From positions 1,673,029 through 1,737,028 of the forward strand of contig KL647296.1 of assembly GCA_000727475.1 (NCBI GenBank): a DNA stretch of 64,000 nt, written 5' to 3'. The notes under the pieces are model-generated. The model was not told where the DNA came from and did no database searches. It saw only the letters and a program-made list of their open reading frames with translations. How positions within the stretch are numbered: the stretch's first letter is position 1; each line of letters begins with the position of its first letter. Position numbers and translations under genes: made by a program. This stretch comes from Sarcocystis neurona (Eukaryota > Apicomplexa > Conoidasida > Eucoccidiorida > Sarcocystidae). Positions 47,465-55,797 of this stretch are shown here, one piece after another.

Positions 47465-47975
47465 CAGGAAACAGGAGTTTACGAATGGATCGAGTTGCAA
47501 GCAGCACACATGCCACTCCACTCGATTGCTGCAGTGTGCACGGCTGGCAGGCAGCAGCACTGGAAAAGAAAAATACAAACTACTGCGCGCGCAGCACCTC
47601 GACGACGCTGCCGTATTGCTGCTGCTGCCGCTGTTACGTGTTCGTGCCTCCCTGGCTCACATAGTAGTCGACTACGTCTCCCTGCGCACCGAAGCAGCGG
47701 CATGCACAGCAGCAGGAAAAGGCAGCCAGACATCAACAGCACGTCACACGAGCAGCAGCACCGACGCCACCACCAGCGCAGCAGTAGCAGCAGAAAACAG
47801 CAGTCACCCCGCGCAGGCAGAGCAGCAGGAGCAACGGCCCGGCAACAGCAGCAGCGGCGGCACAAGCAGCAGGCACACACACCATATCCCCAGTACAGCA
47901 GCAGTAGCAGCAAGCTCAGTAGCTTCGTAGGCGCACAGCAGCACCGCAGCTACGAAGTCACAGCAGCAGCAGTCT
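47465..47975 (+). CDS. Possible plus-strand exon(s), unknown helical protein
   Basis: On the plus strand one frame reads VYEWIELQAAHMPLHSIAA at 47.48-47.54 kb. The next frame reads YKLLRAQHLDDAAVLLLLPL and LAHIVVDYVSLRTEAAAC at 47.56-47.70 kb, followed by Ser/Thr/Gln/Ala-rich repeat-coded sequence. The repeats are CAG on this strand, as in the better-supported exons elsewhere. The frame change between the two islands leaves no room for a normal intron, so at least one reading is wrong or an indel is present. No family recognised. Confidence 0.35.
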
Positions 47976-48117
47976 AACCTCTGCAGCGGGGGAAAATGCA
48001 GCAACAGCAACAGCAGGAACCGGGAACGTTTGGCTGTGGCCCACTTATCCGTCTTCCTCTGACACGTATCTCTACCGCAGCTTCTGCAAGAACCAGCGCG
48101 TCTGTACATTTACATAT

Positions 48118-48480
48118 ATGCGTAACTATATGCCTACCAGCCTACGGAGAGCTTGCAGATCCATATATAGATATAGATATATACATGCATGTGTACCAGC
48201 CTGCAGAATGCTTGTATATCGATACATACACACACACGTACATCAATATCTGCATTTCCTCATGTCTGCAACGATAGGTATAAAGGTATGTAGGCAAAGG
48301 CATATCAGAAAGGTGGGCATGGACAGGGAGACACAAAAAGCTTCGCACACATACAGAAATATTTACACGCAAAACGAGAGGAGAAAGAGAGAGACGGAGA
48401 CAGAGAATGCATTCATACACACATATATACACATACACATACATATATATATACATATATATACATAAGGAAACCAAATA
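48118..48480. other. TA/CA-rich spacer
   Basis: Dense atatata and acacata tracts with a GA-rich piece near 48370-48400. No coding island. Confidence 0.5.
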
Positions 48481-48734
48481 CAAAGACAGAGACGGAGGTG
48501 GTCTACGTATGTGTGGGGATTATACGAGGCGCACGTGAAGGAGCTTGCGAGGAGCAAATTGCTCATCTGATAACGAAAACCTGTCCAGATGCAACGCAGC
48601 CTTCTACGGGGCTTCGACGTACGCATGCACGGTATATGCAGGAAGGATACACAAAACTTCTCCCCAGCAAAAAAAAACGCCGCACAGTGACTCTACGCGC
48701 CAGTGAATCACTCCTCCAGTGCTGCTGCTGCTGC

Positions 48735-48900
48735 CGCTCCTGCAGGTGCCGCTGGTGCTGCCTGTCCTGCAGGTGCCGCTGCTGCTGCCTGTCCTGCAGG
48801 TGCCGCTGCTGCTGCCTGTCCTGCAGGTGCCGCTGCTGCTGCCTCTCCTGCAGTTGCCGCTGCTGCTGCCTGTCCTGCAGGTGCCGCTGCTGCTTTCTAC
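48735..48900. repeat. 27-bp minisatellite with a PstI site per unit
   Basis: About six copies of the 27-bp unit cctgtcctgcaggtgccgct plus gctgctg, with few substitutions. Each unit has CTGCAG except where ggtg is changed. On plus it can be read as LQVPLLLPV and on minus as QQQRHLQDR, a nine-residue repeat in either case. It lies immediately upstream of the hydrophobic plus-strand frame ending at 49373. Confidence 0.9.
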
Positions 48901-48949
48901 TGCAAGTGCCGCTGCTGCTGCTTCTGCTGCAGATGCGCGGCTGCTGCTG

Positions 48950-49373
48950 CTTCTGTCACAGTGCGGCTGCTGCTGCTCGTGCTTCGCCTCAGATGTACCT
49001 GAGCACAGTAGCTGCTGTTTCTGCTGCAGTTGCTGCTGTGCTCTCGCTCATGTTTACGACTTCTGTGCTGCTCCTGCCTCTGCTTCTGCAGCCCCTCGGT
49101 GCTTCGCTGCTGCAACAGAAAACTGTCCTGCTCTGCGGTGCGGCTGCTCTGCTGATGGTGCCGGCTCTCACTTTCACTGTCGCGGCTACTTCTACCGCAC
49201 CCACTGCCGCTGCTATTGCCTTGCGTCCTGCTGCTGCATCTGCTGCTGCTGCTAACGAATTTCGTACTTCAGCTGCTTCCGCTACTGCTGCTGCTGCATC
49301 TCAGGAAGGTGCCACAACTTGTGCTGCTGCTGCTGCTTATAGCTTGCTGATGTATTTTACCACTCGCATTTGA
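48950..49373 (+). CDS. Candidate multi-pass membrane protein C-terminus
   Basis: After the minisatellite the plus strand reads MYLSTVAAVSAAVAAVLSLM, SVLLLPLLLQPLGASLLQQK, TVLLCGAAALLMVPALTFTV and, at the end, AYSLLMYFTTRI before TGA. Three hydrophobic stretches separated by short polar turns suggest membrane helices. Part of the hydrophobicity comes from triplet-coded Ala and Leu, so caution applies. No start codon can be chosen; the minisatellite may be coding or the frame may start by splicing. It overlaps a convergent minus-strand frame at its 3' end. Confidence 0.35.
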
Positions 49374-49612
49374 ACAGAGAGGAAGCGGTCGTGCTGCAGG
49401 CCTCGGCGTATTAACGGGCAAACGACGGGCACGCCTGCTGGCAGAATCTCACAAGGAAAGCCCCACTGTCTGCACGCAGCCCCTCCGACAGATCCTACGC
49501 GGAAGGAAAAAAACAGCGGCACAAATTGCAGCAGCAGGGCCTCTACAACAGCAACAGTGCCCACAGCAGCAGCAGCTGATACGGCAGCAGCACCTGCAAC
49601 CACAGCAGCCAA
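49337..49612 (-). CDS. Possible small minus-strand protein or exon
   Basis: The minus strand reads a triplet-coded Ala/Val stretch, then VEALLLQFVPLFFSFRVGSV, RQWGFPCEILPAGVPVVCPL and a tail ending RVVKYISKL and TAA. The non-repetitive half has normal residue variety, including Trp, Cys and Tyr. It overlaps the plus-strand membrane frame tail-to-tail by 37 bp. It may be only the antisense of other sequence; no family recognised. Confidence 0.25.
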   Translation of the reverse strand: MAAVVAGAAAVSAAAAVGTVAVVEALLLQFVPLFFSFRVGSVGGAACRQWGFPCEILPAGVPVVCPLIRRGLQHDRFLSVQMRVVKYISKL

Positions 49613-49939
49613 TAGTGAAAGGCAACATAGAGAAATATCAACAGCAGCAGCTACAAGAAAGAAAGGCAGACACCTCCGCGGCAGATCCAGCTAAATGAGC
49701 AATACCATATACACAAGCGAAGGTAGTTGTACGAGCAGAACGCCTGTGAAGACGGAAGAGCAGCTACAACAGCAGCAGCAGCAAAGACGGAAGAGCAGCA
49801 GCTGCAGCAGCGACGGCTGCGAACCTACCACCAGCTCACCAACAGCAGATCTACCAGCAGCAGCAGCAGCAATGACAGCTGCAGCAGATATAACAGCAGC
49901 ACTGGCGGCAGGTAGGGCACCAGATACAGCAGCAGCAGC

Positions 49940-50400
49940 TATATAACCAGCAGGGGCAGCAGGTATGGCAGCAGCGACAGCAGGAGTGACAGCAGCGGCA
50001 GCAGGTATGACAGCAGCAGCAGCTATACAGGCAGCAGCGGCAGCAGGTACGGCAGCAGCGACAGCAGGTATGACAGCAGGGGCAGCAAATATGACAGCAC
50101 CAGCAGCAGATCTAGCAGCAGGTCAAGCAGCGGCAGCAGACTGGACAGCAGCACCAGCAGATATGACAGCTGCGCCAGCAGACATAGTACCAGCAGCGGC
50201 AGCAGATATGACAGCAGCACCAACAACAGCAGCAGCAGCAGCTCTACCAGCAACAGCAGCAACAGATAGAAGAGCAGCAGCAGTGCACCCACCCGCAACA
50301 CCGGCAGCAAATACGACAGCAACAGCAGATCTACCCGCAGCAGCGGCGGCAGCTGTGGCAGCAGCAGCAGGAGATACGGCAGCAGCGAAGATATCCCAGC
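49940..50400. repeat. Degenerate CAG-derived minisatellite (MTAA-type)
   Basis: Irregular units of the form acagcagcagcaggtatg repeat across the region on plus and read as Met-Thr-Ala-Ala-type repeats (for example DWTAAPADMTAAPADIV). The recurrence of atatgacagcagcaccag-like blocks shows expansion of a unit larger than the triplet. Coding status is open: the plus frame runs from 49965 to 50633 without a recognisable domain, and on minus it is Leu-rich. Confidence 0.6.
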
Positions 50401-50639
50401 GGCACGGGTGGCAGAGACGCGCGCACATTCGCAGCGTGGTGCCAGCAGCAAGCTGCAGCACAGCGCCTGCAGCAAAAATCGAAGTGGGAGGAGCACCAGC
50501 CGCAGCGGTGAAGACAGACACATGTGAACGTGCGTATCTAGCTAGCACAGCAGTCCACCTGTGCGACAGCACCACTACGTACATATACATACATACTCGA
50601 GAAGATCAAAGTAGGAGCCGCGTTTTCAAGTGAATACAC

Positions 50640-51361
50640 GTATTATTAACTTCTCACCTACAAGGTCGTCGCCGCTCGTTTTCCTACAAAACTACTTAGG
50701 CGCGCACTCACACGGGCGCGGTGGAGAGTAGCTGCGAACAACAAAAACGCGCCTGCGGGCGTGTGTCTACTCATGCCCTGTCATGCGGCACACAAGCAGA
50801 CCTACGTCGGCATGCGCAGTCATTTACAAGCCGGTGATAAATATAAGGGGAGGCACTATCTTGCGCCTCTCGTATGTATATATATGTGGACAGACAGCGC
50901 ATGCATGTGCGGTGCTTACGCACAGACACACGTATACAGACTGGAAGTGGGGAAGACCGTCACGGAGACACAAAGAGAGGGAGGAACAGATAAAGAGAAA
51001 GCATCTGCGTAACGCCGAGGACATACCTATTAAAATGAGTGTCTCGACGCACGTTGAGGAAGACAGAGCCATGCACACGTGCCGACTATTTACTTGCAGT
51101 GCTGTTTAGAGCTGAGGCAGGACGCGGGCGTATGTGTAGACACATACACATATATATATATATATATATATATATGCCGAGAAAGAGACGGTGTGAGCAA
51201 AACTCATGTAGGCAAACTGGCTTTTGTGTGTTTGGCCGTCTGCGTGCCTGGGACGAGGGTTTTTGCACGTATATAAACGTAGGGGTGACAAGGAAAGTTT
51301 TCTCAGTGAAACGACGTGTGCCCTGGCACACACGGAGACGGTTAGAGGAAACGAAGCTTAC
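50640..51361. other. Spacer or intron region downstream of the 51-53 kb gene
   Basis: TA/CA-rich, with a (TA)n tract at 51147-51175. A possible last exon of the minus-strand gene could start near 51254 (after ccctcgtcccag) and end within about 45 nt at TGA, giving a short Thr/Lys-rich tail; this is weak. Confidence 0.35.
51147..51175. repeat. (TA)n microsatellite
   Basis: Alternating AT run of about 28 bp. Confidence 0.85.
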
Positions 51362-52992
51362 CCGGTGCAACAGCGCGATACGTCGACTTCCTCACAGCCA
51401 CGTCGAAGCCGCTGTAGAGCGTCCGCTCGTGTCTCAGTCGCGGGCCGAAGTTCTCTGCCACAAGAAAAAAGGAACAGGTCAAAAGTATAATGGAAAAGAG
51501 AAAAGAGGGACGGGGAGGAGCAGAGGGAGCAGCAAATACGCAGAAGCGAAGGACCCCGGTTGAAAAGAGAAGTGAACAGCGAAGAAGAGAACAGAGAGTG
51601 ACACGGAGAGGACCCGCAGCGGAAGAAAAGGCAGGAAAAGAACAGAAAGCGCGGCGAATGATGAGGAGGAGAGCAGGAGGGCAGCAAAGGCAGCAGAATA
51701 TGCCGGAGAAAAAGGACCACGCGGCTCCTAATATTAGAGAGGAGACGAAGAGGGGAAGAAGAAGCGGCGAGGAAAACGAAAAGGAAAGTTTACCCGGTTC
51801 CCTGACTTTTTCAGTACTCATGTGTCTGAAAGTGTCTGCGTCGAACCACTCGGAAAAAGTGATTTCGAGGGGACACGTCTCCCTGGTGAAGACGCGTCTT
51901 CCTGGATTGCTTTCGCGTCTCGTCTCCTGCTGCAGAGGCAGCCAGTCGACCGTCTCGACTGCGACCCTCCCTTCGCCGCTGGCCAGCGAGACGGCCACTT
52001 CAACGAAGTCTCCGACGCACACCGGAGACACGCTGCTCATCGCCGCCACGCCTGTCTCGTCTCCGTGGAAGCGACAGTTGTCTCGGTGAATCCAAAGCGC
52101 ACGCGAACTGCCCGCGCTTCCCGCAGCCAAGCAGTACGAGACGGCGTACACCCGTCGAGGACTCATGCTGGGGCACGGCTAACACCAGCACAACCGCAAA
52201 GGAAAGACCAGCAGAAAGCTCCATGCGCGGCGGAGGAAGTGTTCAGCAACATAACATTTCCGCATACGTAATAATCAGAGAGAGGGAGAGACAGAGAGAA
52301 AGCAGCTGCGTGAACGAAGAGGAGATTCCTGTAAAGCTAGCTGAATCATTGTGGTGCGTGAACGAAGAGGAGATTCCTGTAAAGCTAGCTGAATCATTGT
52401 GGTATTGAGCAGCCACCTACATCCCTGTCGTAGAGGGCGCAAAGCTTGCGAGAATACGCCATCGATAAAAAAGCCGCCCTCTCCATATGTTGTAGAGATG
52501 AGCAGATAGATAGCTCTGCAAAGCGGGCGAAGAAAAAGCAGTAAATCAGGCCATACTCTTGGGAGCCACCGAATGGGCATGACGCACAGACATATTTCTG
52601 CATGCCAAAAGTGAGCAGGCGCGTGGACAGACATAGACACGCTTATCTATCTGCGCACATGCAGGCACGGGGCTAGGAGCAGCCTACGAGACCCAGGAGG
52701 AGACGCCGTACGCTTTAGGAGCAACGGCTGCAGCAACACACGAGACAACCTCGGCAGCCATGAGTGTGTACCTGTCCATCCGGAGAAAGGATGAGGCCCT
52801 CCCGGTGTGGGAAGTCTGTCGCTGTTGCGTCGCTGCTGCTGCGGGTGCTGCTCTTGTTTCTTGTGCTGCTGCCGGCGGTGTCGTTCGCGTTGCTGCTGCT
52901 GTTGATTCTTCGCACCAGCTCCAGCGTGCTGAGTCGGCGGGCGGGCACCGCGGCGTACGAGTACGTATACCCAAAGTGAATGAACTTCCCCG
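51362..52992 (-). CDS. Multi-exon protein of unknown function (internal exons)
   Basis: Three minus-strand exons join with full phase agreement: 52992-52772 (73 codons plus 2 nt; GKFIHFGYTYSYAAVPARRL, then a Ser/Asn-rich CAG-coded linker and REGLILSPDGQ), 52178-51794 (PCPSMSPRRVYAVSYCLAAG ... CVGDFVEVAVSLASGEGRVA ... CPLEITFSEWFDADTFRHMS) and 51454-51362 (NFGPRLRHERTLYSGFDVAV). Donors are GTACAC, GTAAAC and GTAAGC. Both acceptors follow pyrimidine-rich stretches, the first ending ggtgttag and the second cttgtggcag. The middle exon suggests a beta-rich domain with conserved-looking Cys and Trp, but I do not recognise the family. Upstream exons probably include the island at 53.1-53.2 kb (phase-compatible donor in GATCCG-GTCGGG) and 53.45-53.56 kb. 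The 3' end is not settled. Confidence 0.7.
52308..52403. repeat. Perfect 48-bp tandem duplication
   Basis: Two identical copies starting gcgtgaacgaagaggagatt at 52308 and 52356, each ending ctgaatcattgtggt. It lies in the intron between exons 52992-52772 and 52178-51794 of the minus-strand gene. Identity suggests a recent duplication or an assembly artefact. Confidence 0.95.
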
Positions 52993-53444
52993 CTGCAGCA
53001 GGAAGCACCTACACACACGCACGTTTTGCACCCCACAGCAAACCGGGTGAAAACGAAAAGCCGAAGAATTCTCTCTCTATCTCTCTTTCTGCAGTCCCCC
53101 GCAGACGCTCAGTCGCTGAACAGCTGCAGCCCGACCGGATCCCCTCTTGTCTCGTGGAGCAAATTTACATTCGTCTACGATCTGTCGCGCTCGCCCATGG
53201 AGACAGAGAGACACAGACGGAAGACAGAAAATGAGAAAAAGAGAAAATGACGGAGGCGCAGAGGAAAGCAGAGAGAAAGCGAAGACACCGTTCCGCGGAG
53301 GGAGGGGCAGTGTACAGATATACGTGAGGGTTGAGAAAAAAGCGGAAGCGCTGATGATCAGTCTTGGGAAATTTGTAGTGAGCACGTTCACGAGTGTCGC
53401 ACGCATGTCAGAACGAACGGTGGGGGAAATGCCTGGAACGTACC

Positions 53445-53560
53445 ACGGACATTCACGTCGGAGAGGCATGCGGCAGCAGAACGGGAAAGTGCACGCAAAC
53501 GTTTCTCGAGCGCCGCATGCAGAGACAACACGGCCGCAGGACAGAACTGCGATAGAGAGA
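53445..53560 (-). CDS. Probable exon of the upstream part of the 51-53 kb gene
   Basis: The minus strand reads SLSQFCPAAVLSLHAALEKR followed by LRALSRSAAACLSDVNVR, then a donor near CGTG-GTACGT. An acceptor is available at ctgggcgcag or ctctatcgcag. The helical, non-repetitive residues look coding. Whether it joins the 53.1-53.2 kb island (DECKFAPRDKRGS) and then exon 52992-52772 is inference from matching phase 1 junctions. Confidence 0.4.
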
Positions 53561-53599
53561 CGCCTGCGCCCAGCGCAGGAGAGCGGAGACAGTCGCGCC

Positions 53600-54700
53600 G
53601 GGTGAGGCAGAAAAGATTTCTAGAGTCGCGGGTGCCTGCGGAGCGACGGACCCCACAGTGAGGAACTCGGCTCACATATGACGAATCACATGGGCCAGGA
53701 CACACAGAAAAATGCAGACAACTTTCGACCACCTGCATGTCTGCGAAGGCTGGCCCGCAGCTGCACACGCACAGACCACCGGGTCACGACAGCAACAGAG
53801 GGGCACTGCTGGGGGTTACTTTGCCCGTAGCTACACCTCCTTTCTGCGCGTTCTTCCGTGCAATTATTGAGATTTCGCTGGGGCAGCTCACCCGATTGGT
53901 CTCTCCTGTATTCTACACGAGCATGGGTTTAGCCTGTATTTTGCAAGTGTTGAAGGGGTCCAGAGGGAACACGAACAGCTGGGCCCGCCAGCCCCCCAGC
54001 CAAAAAGAAGGCGCATACATGCACGGGCCCACCCACGTGTGCAGACAGACAAGTACATAGAAAGGAGACACAGACGGATAATACATGTAGATCTCTACGA
54101 GTTCCACACATTACACATGTGGATGCTGCTTGGTAGACGGAGCGGCTTCTGTGTCGTAGCTCTCCTAAGTACAAACACACCTAGCGAAGGCTGAAACCGC
54201 GCAGGACACCACGCGCGCACGCACAAGCAAAGCTACACATCAACACGCGTATACGAAGAGAAATAGAGACAGAAAGACGAGGACGAGTCTGGCACTACCG
54301 TTTTCTCTAAACAACGTATGCGGACACTTCCACACATGTGTGTGTGGGGTACGCGTGCAGACACGTCTCACGACTCCTGCCTGGAGGCATCCCACCGGTA
54401 TATGTGTATATACCCCTTCTTTAGGCAGAAGGCGGTAACTATACACATACAGATATATATATTCATGTATAGATCTGTGGACTCGTGTACACAACAAGCG
54501 ACTAGCGGCAATGGAGGAGATTGTTGCGTGCCTGAAATTTTCTTTTGCAGCAGCCCTTCACCCAAAATCAGCACACGTGATGCCTGCCCCCAGTCCCAGG
54601 TACCTCTGCTGCGACCGTCCCTGCTACCGATATACACGCTGCACACGTTGACTCTACCCAGAGCACTTGGAACTTCGAAGACACAAACACACATGCAATC
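53600..54700. other. Region without a supported gene
   Basis: Mixed unique sequence. Open frames on both strands are short and none has a coherent island with splice sites. Confidence 0.35.
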
Positions 54701-54701
54701 A

Positions 54702-54909
54702 CTAGTTCGGCCACATGTAAATACAGGCGCGTTTAAAGACGGGGAAGTAGAGCGGCACCTTGGCGAAGATAATCCAGTCGATTCGAACGCCGTCGCGATC
54801 TGCTGTCTGCAGCGGCTGAAGCTTGACAGCAGCTCCCCACAGCTGCAGATAATCGCCGTACGCCGCCGCGAAACGCTTGCTAATGGGGGAGCACATCCGC
54901 TCGATAGAG
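54702..54909 (-). CDS. Probable terminal exon, unknown protein
   Basis: The minus strand reads SIERMCSPISKRFAAAYGDY, LQLWGAAVKLQPLQTADRDG, VRIDWIIFAKVPLYFPVFK and ends at TAG 54704-54702. An acceptor follows tctgcggtgcag with phase 2. Residue variety (Trp, Tyr, Phe, Ile in mixed context) argues for real coding. The upstream exons are unclear: several frames between 55.0 and 55.5 kb are plausible on both strands. It may belong to the gene starting at 58758 or be separate. Confidence 0.45.
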
Positions 54910-55797
54910 CTGCACCGCAGACCCCAGAGACAGCAGCAGCAGCCTACCCCAACGTGCAGAAGACGCAGGTTTTCTCTAACAAGCAGTCGGTGCAGCAGTC
55001 GACAGTTCTCAGGAAGACCCTTCCCAGCCCCGCACCACCGCGGTGGCAGGACACCAAACGAACCGGCTGTAAAAATCCGTTCTTGAAAACATGCAGCGGC
55101 ACAAGAGCGGCAGCAGCAGCAGCACCAGCACGCCCACCGCAGCCTCGGAGCAGCACACGGTGGACACGAGTTTCGCGCGTACGAGGCGTGGCGCAACGAA
55201 AAACTGCTTACGGCAGCAGCGCAGGCACTCTGGCAAGCTTTTCGTCGGATAGTACTGCAGTGTTCGAGAACATGCGTACACGCAAGGACGCAAAAAGCGG
55301 TGTCTGTACACATCTACAGCACGTCGCACAACACTATCTTCGGCTGCTGCTGACGTGGGGACGGCTGGTCGCGATAGTGTGGAGCGGTGACGCGCGAAGT
55401 TCGAGTTTTGTGTACAGGCCCACTATTGTTGCCAGTTCTCTTACACGCTTCGTCCAGCTACTGCTGCAGTAATCACCGAAGCGTCTTTCCTGGCCTCAAC
55501 GCCGCTTCCAGGGGGTGTACGTAGTATCGGATAGCTTTGCGCAGCGATCTAGATGTACCATATATATGGCGAAGTAAACAGCCGTTCACTGTCCGGTGTA
55601 CATACACCTCAGCGCACACACAGCTCCTCCACATGTCCACGTGTGCCACAACTGCTATGTATCGTAGAAAGGCGAAAAAGCAAAAACGCCGACTGCAGTG
55701 CCGGTGTACGTGCACCGCAACAACGCAACTCTGTGACGACAAGAACGACGGTTACTGTTCCAGGTGCGGGAGATTTAGACAGCAAACTCGCCAGCGC

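Noticed and set aside
48735..48900. Possible CRISPR array
   Set aside because: Units are contiguous with no spacers, in a eukaryotic triplet-rich context; it is a minisatellite.
52167..52224. Apparent signal peptide (MELSAGLSFAVVLVLAVPQ) at the start of the 52-kb exon
   Set aside because: The hydrophobic reading is in a different frame from the exon, and the DNA is better explained as the pyrimidine-rich tract of a splice acceptor (ggtgttag at 52179). That acceptor joins in phase with the upstream exon.
54318..55472. 384-codon plus-strand open frame
   Set aside because: It is antisense to a better-supported minus-strand terminal exon (54909-54702). It includes CA/TA-rich and mixed sequence, and no domain is visible. 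Part of it near 55.2-55.47 kb remains ambiguous.
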